A stretch of 64,000 bases of DNA, from positions 181,255,501 to 181,319,500 of the forward strand of contig JAIOJX010000004.1 in NCBI GenBank assembly GCA_022376925.1, in the 5' to 3' direction. The notes under the pieces were generated by a model that was not told where the DNA came from, did no database searches, and saw only the letters and a program-made list of their open reading frames with translations. The position numbers were made by a program, and so were the translations under genes. Shown piece by piece: positions 51,957 through 63,798 of the stretch (the stretch's first letter is position 1; every line of letters starts with the position of its first letter). Source of the stretch: Tragulus kanchil (taxonomy: Eukaryota; Chordata; Mammalia; Artiodactyla; Tragulidae).

Positions 51957-52070
51957 AATTCCCTGGTGTCCCAGTGGTTAGGATTCCATGCTTTTACTGC
52001 AGAGGGCCCTGGTTCAGTCCTGCTCAGGCAGCTAAGATCCCAAGCCATGTGGGCTGGCCCAAATAAGGTA
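51957..52070 (+). mobile_element. CHR-type SINE fragment (copied at 53088-53202)
   Basis: AATTCCCTGGTGTCCCAGTG to AGCTAAGATCCCAAGCCATG. Confidence 0.6.
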
Positions 52071-53739
52071 AATGGAATTCTAAAAGCTAAAAACACTCTC
52101 CCCCAAGAGTTTCTCTGGTGGCTCAGTGGTAAAGAATCCTACCGCCAGTGCAGGAGACACGGGTTCAATCCCTGGGCCCGGTGGATTCCACATGTCTTGG
52201 GGCGGCTAAGCCCATGAGCTGCAGCTGCTGAGTCTGTGCTCTAGAGCCCAAGACCTGCAACTACTAAGGCCACACACCACAACCAGTGAGTAGCCCGTGC
52301 TCACGGCAGCTAGAGAAAATCCCACGTAGCAACAAAGACCCAACACAGCCAGAAATAAATACAATCACTGAAATATTCTACCCCAAATTTGCCTTTCTCT
52401 TCCTTAACTGTCTCTTCTTTTTCTTTTGAAGCATCTTCCCCCCTTTTCATTTCTCTCTAAGTAATACAGGCTATGTTTGATTGAACATTTATATTGCAGG
52501 ATATTAAAGGGGAGTTGTTATATCATTGATGGGACTATAAATTGGTGCGGTCACTGTGGAAAACAGTATGGAGGTTCCTTAAAAACACTTAAACTAGGGT
52601 TTCCCTGGTGGTCCAGTGGGTAAAGACACCACCTTGCAGTGCAAGGGGCGCTGGCTCGATCCCTGGCCTGGGACGACCCCACGTGCCACGGAGCGGCTGG
52701 ACCGGTGTGTCCAACTACCGAGCTGGAGCTCTGGAGTGAGAGAGGCCACTGCGATGGGAGGCCCACATAGGCCAAAGAGCAAAGAATAAAAGAAAGACCA
52801 ATAGAAGTGACCAAAAAAAAAGAAAACAAACAAAAAAAACACAACACTTAAACTAGAGCTGCCATATGATCCAGCAATCCTCCTTCTGGGCATATAAAAT
52901 TATTATTCAAAAGATACATGTATCCTTTGGGTTTATATATATATATATATATATGAATCACTTTGCTGTACAGCAGAACTTAACACAACACTGCAAATCA
53001 ACTGTGAATAAAATACATTCCAAAAAATAAAAGAGAGTTGTGGCTGAGCTAGGAAAGGATAAAAGATAAATGGTAGTGGGAAGGGGAAATTCCCTGGTGT
53101 CCCAGTGGTTAGGATTCCATGCTTTTACTGCAGAGGGCCCTGGTTCAGTCCTGCTCAGGCAGCTAAGATCCCCAAGCCATGTGGGCTGGCCCAAATAAGG
53201 TAAATGGAATTCTGGAGAAAGATGTGCTTCACTTGTTTGAGAGACAGCTGGATCACGTTATGGAGAAGCATGATGTTCTTACTGCCTGTGTTTGACAATT
53301 CCATGAGAGTGTAGGGGTGTGTGAGTGTGTGAGGATTCCTGTGGATGAGAGTGAACCATCCGATCATCCTGGTGTCACCCCTGTTGCCACCTGAGGTCTC
53401 TTGATGATTAGAGGGGGAGGAACAGGAACTACAGTTCCCAGAATCCCTTTCTAGTGTTGTCCAGGATTCAAGTTTGCTAGTGAGAGGCACTCTGGGAGAG
53501 GTGAAGGCACGAGAGGTGACATAGTGCTTCTCTCTGGCAGCACAGGACCCATGGGAGACAGCCTCCTGGAGCACTCTCAGGAGCCATCTGCTTGGTGCTT
53601 GAGGTTGGGATCTTCTGTTGCACCTCCTCTGACCTCTGCTGTCTCTGTTCTTCCATAAATTATGTAAGCTCCCAATTCTTTATTGAATCCTTCACACACT
53701 AAATACAGAGAATGATTTCTGTTTTTCTAATTGAACCCC

Positions 53740-54000
53740 GATAACTTGCTCATCCCGAACACCTGTTGTAGCATAGCTGGAGTACGGGATGGACCCAGTG
53801 ACTTGCTTCTAGTCGATAGAACCTACCTAAGCGATGGGACCTCACCTCTGTGAGTAGGTCAGGCAGGGCTGTGACTTCCTCTTCTTTGGTGAAGCCAGCT
53901 GCCATTGCAAACTGCCTCTTGGAATGGCTCATGTGCTACAAGCCTGGTCCTCTGAGCATGTCAGAGGTCAGTAGTCAGAAAGGAATGGAGTATACAAGGC
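53740..54000 (+). mobile_element. MLT1-like MaLR LTR remnant
   Basis: GACCCAGTGACTTGCTTCTA, GATGGGACCTCACC and TGGTGAAGCCAGCTGCCATT resemble MLT1 LTR consensus sequence. This is an old, non-coding relic. Confidence 0.45.
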
Positions 54001-54189
54001 ACAATCCCCCCAGTAATCACTGAGTGGGCTTGGCAGCCAGTCCTGGCTCAGCTGAGCCTTGAGATGACTGTTGCCCTAGCTGACACTTTGATTGTGTCTG
54101 TTTTAGAAGACTTCACACTGCCCTGGCCTAGATCTGATTTTGTAAAGACAAACCAAAGGCATGTAATGTACAAATGAGAACAGTAGATA

Positions 54190-54365
54190 CGGTCATAAAG
54201 ATAGAGAAAATGAACCGAAGTGCCAGAGAACGTTATGTGCAACTTTGTGCCACTAATTTGGAAGATCTAGACGAAATGCCCAATTATCCTGTAAAATATA
54301 CTGCACCAAAACAAATTCAAAAAGAAGTAGAAATGCTAGCAAGGGAGAAAAAAATAAGAGTCTTT
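54190..54365 (+). mobile_element. Possible L1 ORF2 relic
   Basis: The open frame from 54174 includes KMNRSARERYVQLC and NLEDLDEM, loosely like a stretch of LINE-type ORF2 before the reverse transcriptase. Weak support; it is not an intact gene. Confidence 0.3.
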
Positions 54366-54489
54366 CTGATGTAGGTTTTAATCACATGCTCGGTTTAATA
54401 ACCTGCCACATTGCCAAGGGGGAAGAGGCTTGGGAGAAAGGAAGGACTGGGAACTTGGGGTTAGAAAATGCAAAGTATTACCTATAGGA

Positions 54490-54668
54490 TGGACAGACAA
54501 CGAGGTCTTATTCTGCAGCACAGGGAATTGTACTCAGTTTCCTGTGATAAAGCATAATGGGAAAGAATATAAAAAGAATACATATGTGTGTGACTGAGTC
54601 ACTTCAGTGTACAGCAGAAATGAAACCCAACATTGTAACTTAACTATGCTTCAATAAAACTTAAAAAA
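54490..54668 (+). mobile_element. L1 3' tail
   Basis: CAGCACAGGGAATTGTACTC, GTGACTGAGTCACTTCAGTG and CTATGCTTCAATAAAACTT followed by A-rich sequence. Confidence 0.8.
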
Positions 54669-54669
54669 T

Positions 54670-55700
54670 AATATGCCAAGAAGCATATTCAATTAATACT
54701 ATGCCACAGGAGACAGGCAGAGTTCTTGGCGGTGAGGGGAGGTGGGGCACTTGGCTTTTGATACGGATCCTTGTGAGATGAATGTTACTGTCGGGGAGAA
54801 AGGGTATTTTTCAGAAACCTACGCGTCTCCTTAAAAGTATTGTAGAAGGCTGAAAAACAATAATCATAGAAGCAAAAGGGAAAGTATATTTAATAACCAC
54901 TTATAAGTGTATCAGGCCCAGATAGTTTAACGAGTTCTTTCAAACTTGCACGTTCTTTTAAGACGAGTGACTTTTAAACAACAGATAAACCCTGTGTTAT
55001 TTAAATGATCCTCAGAGGAAAGGTTGAAATGGAAGAATAACTTCCCAATTAGTTCAGTACAGCTATCACGTCCCTAAACTGTGGGAAGAAAACACAGAAG
55101 CCCCTCTTTAGAAGATAACCTGAGATCAGGAAGATGAGGGTCCTTTTTAGAGTGGAGGTTGACCAGTTGCTAATCAGAAATAGGCTTGTAAGCTAGACTT
55201 GAATATTAAAGGAAAAGCCTCAAAACCAATTTTTGTTTTGCTTTACCTACTTTATCTGAACTCAAACTCACCTCCCAGAAAAAAAAAAAGAATTCCTCTG
55301 ATGCTAATACACATATTCATTTACTTTTTATTGCTCATATTAAGACTCTTTGAATAATTCAGTTGTTTCAACAGCTTCTGAAACATTGCTCAAGCTAATT
55401 ATATAATTCAAGAAGATCAATGATAGTTCAAAAATTATGTCAGTGTACATAAATGATTCAACAGCAAGCTAGGCAAATTTCCTGAAGAAGTGTAATATTT
55501 AGAAAGCATGAAGTTTCAGTGGATGATCACATCATTGAGAGAGAGTCCTCTCTTCTCTTTTTACTGCAACAATTTAAGAATACTTGATTTTTTAAAAAAA
55601 TATTTGTTATTTGACAGCTTTTTTTATCCTGAAATCCAAATGGGAAACCAATGATTTTTTCTTTTTTTTGCTTTAACTTATCATCTTTTTATCTCCATGT
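54670..55700. other. AT-rich intergenic sequence
   Basis: No feature recognised. Confidence 0.4.
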
Positions 55701-55707
55701 TCCCCAA

Positions 55708-55890
55708 ATAGGATAAAGCTAGCACAAAAAGAGATCTATAGATTAACCAGATTTGTAAATGCAGACACAAAACCATCAATAAAATATTGGCAAATCAGAT
55801 CCAACCATGTTTTAAAGGAGTATCTGAGTAGAATTCACTCCCGCAATGCAGCGATAGTGCCAATTTAGGAAATCAGTCAGTACAATCAAT
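55708..55890 (+). mobile_element. L1 ORF2 relic
   Basis: AATGCAGACACAAAACCATC followed by AATAAAATATTGGCAAATCA matches the L1 ORF2 stretch that encodes the LNKILANRI region, now frameshifted. Confidence 0.5.
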
Positions 55891-57396
55891 TAGAGACCCT
55901 ACAAGTAGAATCTGTGACATTAGGCATCTCTCCATAACCATATTCCCTGGTGGGTTTGGGGTTCTGAGGGACACTCCCACGTCTGTGGCTTCTGTTGCCA
56001 AAGCAAATCGTACCAAATGAAACAGACAGGGAAGACTTTATTTAAGACTATTGCAGTAGGTGAGAGAAACTAGAACCAAGCGTAAATAACTTTCCTGAAA
56101 CAAAAAGAGCAGGAAGGTTTTCAGGAGCCTGCCGAGAGGGAGCTTGTTGGACTGTCTGTGATCATCGGCTTTTAACAGAGAAGCAAACATCTGCCTTTTG
56201 AAAATCAGGAAGTAGTTTCACAACTTGGAGCAAGGTGTCCATAGCACCTACCTCCTCACAGTAACTGGGAGAGAGAGACCCGACTTCTTTGAGGACGGCC
56301 CTTCAAAGGGGTGGCCGCCAGGTCCTTGAGAAAGACAGCTCTGGGTTCTAAGACTGGAAAGAGCCTTTTAGAAACCATGTCTACGGATCTCAGAGGAGCA
56401 AAGAAAGAGTTCAGTTTTCTAAAGAAAATGCTGCAAGGAAAGAGACGTCAGAGCCTAGTGTCAAGAAGCTGGTCTGAAGTTTCATAAATGATAGTTTCTT
56501 TTGAATTGGTCTGATTGAAAAATAAAAAGTTGGTACTGCTTCTGTCTTTTTCATTTTTAGTGAACAAATACTAACAAGCAGGCAAAGCGTGGAAGTCGCA
56601 TGTGTAGAGAGGAACAGGGAAGCAGAACAGAGCACTGAGCAGTAATAGAGGAGGAAACTTGTCATCACTAGTTAATCGGGGGACCAAGAGGAAGTCTCCA
56701 GGAGGGCGGGGTCGCACTTCCAAGACCAAGCACATAGGGTCAGGACAGGTCTGATTCTGTAGAAGTGGACACGTCTGGTTCTTGTCTTTTAGGACAGAGA
56801 TGCCAGCCTGAGAAAGAAGGCAGGAACTCAAGCTCTCGGAGGCTAGTATCCAGTTGCCCTGGCTCTCAGGATAAGAACGGACCCAGGAACAGAACAGAAG
56901 TACCTTGGGGTCAAAGGCTGCTCTGGCTCTGTGCGTCCCTGCTGCCTAGGGCCAGGGCGGGTCCTGGAACCCAGCGTGGATGGCGGTCTCCAGCCAGGCA
57001 GTGGGAGGAGAGAGGCGATGGCTGGGTGAGGCCAGGGGGCTCAGTCAGGAGGAGCGGAGGACCCATTGTTGAGCACGGGGAGACCTGAATGGACAAATCC
57101 TGCGAGTGTAGGCCAAGACAGGGAGCTGCTGCCGATGCAGGGCAAGTGGGCGGAGGAGGTGCCGATGGAGGAGGCAGGAGGCAGTAGGTGGGAGAGGCGA
57201 GTGTAGAGGGCTGGGCTCAGAACAGCCTGTCTGAGCTGGGGCCCTGCCCAGTCATGGGAACGTCTGTAACCGTGGCCCCGGTCTGGGGAGCTGACTTATC
57301 CTCTGTCCAGTCAGCTATCACCATTGGCAAGGATTTGCCCAGGTGTCAGGGAGCGCCCAGGTCTGCATCCCAAGTTTCTAGCTTCCAATGCACAGA
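55891..57396. other. Intergenic, no feature recognised
   Basis: Moderate GC content rising after 56750. Open frames (for example 56765-57088) show no domain, splice support or homology I can recognise. Confidence 0.4.
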
Positions 57397-57428
57397 TCTC
57401 AGGGGCAGCATAAGAGCCAGCCTTCCTT

Positions 57429-57718
57429 GGGCTTCCCAGGTGGCTCCGTGGTAAAGAATCTGCCCGGCAGTGCTGGAGACAGGGGTTCGACCCCTGATCC
57501 AGGAAGATCCCCCAAGAGGAATCTACGCCCGTGTACCACAACTACTGAACCTGTGCTACAGAGCCTGGGAGCCGCAGCTACTGAAGCTGGAGTGCCCTAG
57601 AACTCGTGCTCGACAGCAGGAGACCCCTCTGCAATGAGGAACCTGCACACTGCAGCAAGAAAGTAGCCCTCGCATCAGAAAAGGCCCAGCATAGACTAAA
57701 TAAATAAATAAATAAAAT
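57429..57718 (+). mobile_element. CHR-type SINE, full length (copied at 58533-58818)
   Basis: GGGCTTCCCAGGTGGCTCCG, B box GGTTCGACCC, and (AAAT)n tail at 57695-57715. Confidence 0.8.
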
Positions 57719-57919
57719 GATATACACATAGAAAGAGCCAGCCGCCTTCTTAGTCCAGGGCGCCCTTTCCATGACTCCCCCTCTACCATGTAATACGATC
57801 CTTTTAAATGAATAGCCACAGGGCCGACTCTCCCCAAAAGGAGCCTGGGAGATAAGAAGTCGGAGCTTGGGGGTGACATGGACTTCTATGAGAGAGTCCA
57901 TCATTTCTCATTTCTCTCT

Positions 57920-58262
57920 CTAATAACATTTATTATGTTTAATTGAAGGATACTTGCTTTACAGTGTTGTGTTCGTTTCTGCCCTGCATCAATGTGAATC
58001 CCCCATAGGTGTACATAGGTCCCTTCTCCCCTAACCTCCCACCCCAGCCCACCCCAGCCCACCCCAGCCCACCCTGCTAGGATGCCACAGACCACCCGGT
58101 GGACCTCCCTGCCTGTCACAGAGCAAATTCCCCAGCTACCTTTTTTACATACGGTGATGTGTGTGTTTCAACTCTCCTCTCAATTTGTCCCACCTCTCCT
58201 TCCCCCTGCAGTGTTCCCAAGTCTGATCTCTGTGTCCCTGTCTCTACCGCTGCCCTCTAAAT
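57920..58262 (-). mobile_element. L1-type 3' region, reverse strand (copied at 59020-59362)
   Basis: ACTTGCTTTACAGTGTTGTG, CATCAATGTGAATCCCCCAT and TTCCCAGCTACCTTTTTTAC. An internal ACCCCAGCCC decamer is repeated in tandem at about 58040-58075, with one base changed in the copy. Confidence 0.6.
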
Positions 58263-58277
58263 GTTTTTTTTTTTAAT

Positions 58278-58398
58278 TTTAATTTTTGGCTGCACGCCGC
58301 AGCATGTGGAATCTTAGTTTCCTGACCAGGGCTTGCATCCACACCCTCTGCATCGGGAGCACAACAGAGTCTTAACCACTCGACCACCAGGGAAGTTC
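58278..58398 (-). mobile_element. CHR-type SINE (copied at 59378-59498)
   Basis: GGCTGCACGCCGCAGCATGT to CTCGACCACCAGGGAAGTTC. Confidence 0.7.
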
Positions 58399-59589
58399 TT
58401 TCTTTATTGTTTTATCATCCGAGACACGTCACCAAGCATCTTATCATCGTAGTTTTGCCTTTTGAAGTCTGTAGCTACTCCATCTATCATCCGAGACACT
58501 TCTCAGGGGCAGCATAAGAGCCAGCCTTCCTTGGGCTTCCCAGGTGGCTCCGTGGTAAAGAATCTGCCCGGCAGTGCTGGAGACAGGGTTCGACCCTGAT
58601 CCAGGAAGATCCCCAAGAGGAATCTACGCCCGTGTACCACAACTACTGAACCTGTGCTACAGAGCCTGGGAGCCGCAGCTACTGAAGCTGGAGTGCCCTA
58701 GAACTCGTGCTCGACAGCAGGAGACCCCTCTGCAATGAGGAACCTGCACACTGCAGCAAGAAAGTAGCCCTCGCATCAGAAAAGGCCCAGCATAGACTAA
58801 ATAAATAAATAAATAAAATGATATACACATAGAAAGAGCCAGCCGCCTTCTTAGTCCAGGCGCCCTTTCCATGACTCCCCCTCTACCATGTAATACGATC
58901 CTTTTAAATGAATAGCCACAGGGCCGACTCTCCCCAAAAGGAGCCTGGGAGATAAGAAGTCGGAGCTTGGGGGTGACATGGACTTCTATGAGAGAGTCCA
59001 TCATTTCTCATTTCTCTCTCTAATAACATTTATTATGTTTAATTGAAGGATACTTGCTTTACAGTGTTGTGTTCGTTTCTGCCCTGCATCAATGTGAATC
59101 CCCCATAGGTGTACATAGGTCCCTTCTCCCCTAACCTCCCACCCCAGCCCACCCCAGACCACCCCAGCCCACCCTGCTAGGATGCCACAGACCACCCGGT
59201 GGACCTCCCTGCCTGTCACAGAGCAAATTCCCCAGCTACCTTTTTTACATACGGTGATGTGTGTGTTTCAACTCTCCTCTCAATTTGTCCCACCTCTCCT
59301 TCCCCCTGCAGTGTTCCCAAGTCTGATCTCTGTGTCCCTGTCTCTACCGCTGCCCTCTAAATGTTTTTTTTTTTAATTTTAATTTTTGGCTGCACGCCGC
59401 AGCATGTGGAATCTTAGTTTCCTGACCAGGGCTTGCATCCACACCCTCTGCATCGGGAGCACAACAGAGTCTTAACCACTCGACCACCAGGGAAGTTCTT
59501 TCTTTATTGTTTTATCATCCGAGACACGTCACCAAGCATCTTATCATCGTAGTTTTGCCTTTTGAAGTCTGTAGCTACTCCATCTACTT

Positions 59590-60060
59590 CTCTTTTCTTT
59601 CTTCTTACAATGTGCTTGCTTATGCACTTTTTATGCTGAAACTGACTCAGTCACTTGAAGTATAAGCATATATTTATTATTTCAAGAGTAAAAGGCTGCA
59701 CTAATTAATAATGGTGGAAGCTGTTAACTTTCTGAAGAAAAATAATAACTAAGGGCTTTAAATCATGGACTAAGGGGCTATATTGATGGTTCATATAAAT
59801 ACTAAAAGCCTGGACTTGCTTGATAATTTCAGGAAGAATATTATAGATGGTTTGAGCTTCTAAAATGGAAATAGCAATAAAAAGCAGGAATAGAGATTTA
59901 ATTATGATGCTCATCACTGTAGAAATTTTAGAGGAATAATATTCCTGATATGAAACAGAATCCTTTTTAAGAATTCTAGTTCATTTATTAGTGGCTTACT
60001 TCCATTTAGGCCAAATACCCTTCAAGAAAAGCTCCAGTGTGAGAATTGTCACATTTCATT
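59590..60060. other. AT-rich intergenic, unrecognised
   Basis: No repeat or coding signal recognised. Confidence 0.4.
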
Positions 60061-60061
60061 T

Positions 60062-60228
60062 TTTGTACTTTTTAATTTTTGTTGAAATTATGATTGATTT
60101 ACACTGTTGTGCTAATCTCTTCTGTACAGCAAAGTGGCTCATATACACATATATACATTCTTGTTATATTCTTGTCCATTATCACAGGATATTGAATAGA
60201 GTTTCTCACTGTTCCCATCTTCTGTGAA
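60062..60228 (-). mobile_element. L1 3' end fragment, reverse strand
   Basis: GATTGATTTACACTGTTGTG and CAGCAAAGTGGCTCATATAC are reverse L1 3' sequence. Confidence 0.6.
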
Positions 60229-60339
60229 TAAATTAGAAACAAAATGTCACCTCAGCCATCTCGAAATTTCAGAAAGACAAATACATTCAAAGCTGAAGTT
60301 CCAGATTCATGATCAGTTGTCTTCAAGGCAGACGCCTTG

Positions 60340-60840
60340 AAGATGGCGAAGTGGAGAAAAAAGGAAGCCAGTGCTCCAGATGAGCAAGGCCCCCAGACGC
60401 ACTGTGTCCTCATTATTCAGACCTCAAAACAACAGACGTCATGAGAATGACATAGGAAAGCCAGTGCTCATAGTTTTGAGTCCTTGGAGGCAAAAATCTA
60501 AACAAGAGGCTGGTAGAGATGACTGCTCTCAATTGCCAACCATGTATAGAAGTCAAAGAGAGAGGCTTTGGAATCCATCTGATCCATGAATCCTGGATAC
60601 AGAACTCCTTCTAGAAATGTATTGCCTGAAAACTTTACCTGGCTGATGCTCAGCTGTGCATCAGAAGATGAGGCATATTTTCCAACAATTCGATATTATC
60701 CACAGGAGTGTTCATTAGACGTCATGAGAGTGAAGGAGCGGAAACCAGGAGTGATCTGCTGCTGAGAAATTGTGACTATTACCCAGAAAAAGTCAGCATG
60801 TAAAGTTTGGAGACTCATATTTGTAACAATAAAATTGCAG
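60340..60840 (+). pseudogene. Possible processed pseudogene, parent unknown
   Basis: An open frame of 72 codons (60371-60589) has ordinary amino acid composition. After one frame change and some stops, a further coding-like stretch follows (ending YFPTIRYYPQE, LDVMRVKERKPG, near 60680-60740). An AATAAA at about 60826 could be a poly(A) signal. No introns are apparent. I do not recognise the parent gene. Confidence 0.3.
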
Positions 60841-61139
60841 ACCCTAAAGCTGCCTGTGACTCATCCTCGGAGCCTGATGGGACTCTAATCGCCTCGGACC
60901 TCCCCACGGAGCAGCCCTCCAGGCCCCTGAGAGGGCCGGCCGCCCAGCAAGCAGGCCTGAAGCGTCTGTCCCTCGTGGGCCTGGGCTCAGGATGGGGCTC
61001 CCGACTGCCGGAGAGGCTGGCCAGAGAGGACTGGGGAAACTGGTCAGTGGCTGGAGGGAGCTCCACGTAGCCCTTGAACTCTGGCTTCGGGGGGGCTGGG
61101 GCCACAGGACGTGCTAGTGCAGTAAAAGGATCCATTGTT
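60841..61139. other. GC-rich intergenic segment
   Basis: Unrecognised. Long open frames on both strands are explained by GC content. Confidence 0.35.
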
Positions 61140-61520
61140 GCCAAGAGTTAGGAGGCAGGGAGAGATGAGCAGGTGGAGCGTAGAGAATTCGGGGGGCCGT
61201 GCAGCTGCCCTGTATGATACTATCATGGGCATACATGTCATTACATCTTTTTCCAAACCCACAGAGTGTTCAACACCGAGGTGTATGTTCGTTACTCTGT
61301 CATGTCTGACGCTTTGCGACTCCGTGGACTGTAGCCCGCCGAAGTAAACTATGGACTTCGGATGATAACGATGTGTTGTCAGTGATAACAAATGTGCTGC
61401 TCTGGTGTGAGCTGTGGCTAGTGGGCGAGGCTGTGCATATGCGTGACAGGGCATGTATGAGAAATCTCTGTACTTTCCGCTTGATATTGCTGTGAACCTA
61501 AAACTTTTTGAAAATAAAAG
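61140..61520 (+). mobile_element. Old L1 3' end interrupted by a BovA fragment (right part copied at 62467-62640)
   Basis: GATGATAACGATGTGTTGTC, AACAAATGTGCTGCTCTGG and TGCTGTGAACCTAAAACTTT are an old L1M 3' end. 61283-61345 is a reverse BovA fragment (GTCATGTCTGACGCTTTGCG). Confidence 0.6.
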
Positions 61521-61525
61521 AGGTT

Positions 61526-61732
61526 GTTGTTGAATTGATAAGTTGTGGCCAACTCTGCGACCCATGGACTGTAGCTTGCCAGGCTCCTCCGTCCATGGGA
61601 TTTCCCAGGGAAGAATACTGGAGTGGGTGGCCGTTTCTTTCTCCAGGGGATCTTTCCAAATCAGGGATCAGATCAATGTTTCCTGCGTTGGCAGGTGGAT
61701 TCTTTACCACTGAGCCACCAGGGATTCCCTGT
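61526..61732 (-). mobile_element. Bov-tA SINE (copied at 62646-62852)
   Basis: Reverse orientation: CCATGGACTGTAGCTTGCCA to TTTACCACTGAGCCACCAGG. Confidence 0.85.
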
Positions 61733-61799
61733 CTAAAAAACAACATCTATTTTAAAAATATCATGAACCGATACTACAAGGGCCTGAGGGCCTGGGCAT

Positions 61800-62290
61800 T
61801 TCTTATTTTTTTTTTTTTAATTTTTATTTTACTTTTTACTTTTACAGAGTTTTGCTGTTTACAGATATGCATAATCCCAGATTAGTCATGTGCGTATTAC
61901 CCCCCATCCCACCCCTGCACCCCGGGGCTTTTCCGTCCACCTGGGCTCCTCCGGCAGGCCCTTCTGGCTCGGGAGCCCCCTGTGGCCTGGCAGGTGTTTC
62001 TCCGGGTCTAGAAGCTCTAAGGGCTCCTCTTGTTTCGCTCGGCTCCCCCCTGCCCCCTCTGGGCTGCCACCCCCGCATGTCCTTTGTGTGTCTCTCTGCA
62101 TCTTGGGTGCAGCCTCCTGGCGATCTCCAGTCATGGCAACCCCTCGGTGGTCCCGACCCCCGTGTGCGGCTCCCGGGGTGGGTTCTCAGGGGCAGAGACA
62201 TGAGGAAGACATCGTCCTACCTGCCAGGCATCTCAGGACATCAGTGAGTAAGAACCCGCACCCTTAATATTTAGCTCGAAGAAATAAAAC
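61800..62290. other. T-rich then GC-rich segment, unrecognised (copied at 62920-63420)
   Basis: It starts with a T run and TACAGATATGCATAATCCCA, then about 300 bp of GC-rich sequence. It may be a reverse L1-type 3' UTR, but I cannot assign it. Confidence 0.3.
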
Positions 62291-63574
62291 ATATTTTTTC
62301 TGCTCAGCTCTGGCTCAGTATCTCCTGCTCCAACCCCACCAACAAAATTGCTCAGTTTATCAATTTTCTGTCTTTTCAAGCAACATGGATCATCTGGTAT
62401 TCACCTGTGAGCCTTCCAGTGAAGGACGTTGCTTTTCAAACGAACAAAGATTATGTATTCCCACAAAAACTATGACTTCGGATGATAACGATGTGTTGTC
62501 AGTGATAACAAATGTGCTGCTCTGGTGTGAGCTGTGGCTAGTGGGCGAGGCTGTGCATATGCGTGACAGGGCATGTATGAGAAATCTCTGTACTTTCCGC
62601 TTGATATTGCTGTGAACCTAAAACTTTTTGAAAATAAAAGAGGTTGTTGTTGAATTGATAAGTTGTGGCCAACTCTGCGACCCATGGACTGTAGCTTGCC
62701 AGGCTCCTCCGTCCATGGGATTTCCCAGGGAAGAATACTGGAGTGGGTGGCCGTTTCTTTCTCCAGGGGATCTTTCCAAATCAGGGATCAGATCAATGTT
62801 TCCTGCGTTGGCAGGTGGATTCTTTACCACTGAGCCACCAGGGATTCCCTGTCTAAAAAACAACATCTATTTTAAAAATATCATGAACCGATACTACAAG
62901 GGCCTGAGGGCCTGGGCATTTCTTATTTTTTTTTTTTTAATTTTTATTTTACTTTTTACTTTTACAGAGTTTTGCTGTTTACAGATATGCATAATCCCAG
63001 ATTAGTCATGTGCGTATTACCCCCCATCCCACCCCTGCACCCCGGGGCTTTTCCGTCCACCGCGGGGCTCCTCCGGCAGGCCCTTCTGGCTCGGGAGCCC
63101 CCTGTGGCCTGGCAGGTGTTTCTCCGGGTCTAGAAGCTCTAAGGGCTCCTCTTGTTTCGCTCGGCTCCCCCCTGCCCCCTCTGGGCTGCCACCCCCGCAT
63201 GTCCTTTGTGTGTCTCTCTGCATCTTGGGTGCAGCCTCCTGGCGATCTCCAGTCATGGCAACCCCTCGGTGGTCCCGACCCCCGTGTGCGGCTCCGGGCT
63301 GGGTTCTCAGGGGCAGAGACATGAGGAAGACATCGTCCTACCTGCCAGGCATCTCAGGACATCAGTGAGTAAGAACCCGCACCCTTAATATTTAGCTCCC
63401 GAAGAAATAAAAACATATTTTTTTCTGCTCAGCTCTGGCTCAGTATCTCCTGCTCCAACCCCACCAACAAAATTGCTCAGTTTATCAATTTTTTCTGTCT
63501 TTTCAAGCAACATGGATCATCTGGTATTCACCTGTGAGCCTTCCAGTGAAGGACGTTGCTTTTGAGGGCAGGAT

Positions 63575-63690
63575 CTAAACGACAGGGCCAAGATTTGAAT
63601 CCTGCCTCTACCATCCACTGGCTGGTTGACCTGGGGCAAGTTATATAACTTCTCTGTGTTTTACTTTCCCCACTTACAGGAAAAGAGTCT
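63575..63690 (+). mobile_element. MIR SINE remnant
   Basis: GATTTGAATCCTGCCTCTAC and GACCTGGGGCAAGTTATATA, forward MIR core. Confidence 0.7.
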
Positions 63691-63798
63691 GATATAGTAT
63701 TTGTCTTGGCGGGGAGGCGGGTGGGGCGGGTGGGTTCTGATCCCCCAATTCAAAGGAGCAGGGTCTGCCAAGCATAAGTTCTTAATAATTCTCATCTA

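Larger units (their letters stand above)
50958..53212. repeat. Direct duplication O, period 1131 bp
   Basis: 50958-52088 recurs at 52089-53212. It contains two older CHR SINEs, an L1 3' end and a young SINE inserted in that L1. Confidence 0.95.
57397..59586. repeat. Direct duplication P, period about 1100 bp
   Basis: 57397-58500 recurs at 58501-59586. The junction carries a 15-bp recopy (58485-58499) of sequence at 58413-58427. Confidence 0.95.
61346..63563. repeat. Direct duplication Q, period 1120 bp
   Basis: 61346-62466 recurs at 62467-63563. A stretch of about 35 bp at the end of copy 1 (62437-62466) has no counterpart in copy 2. Small indels occur near 61940 and 63060. Confidence 0.95.
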
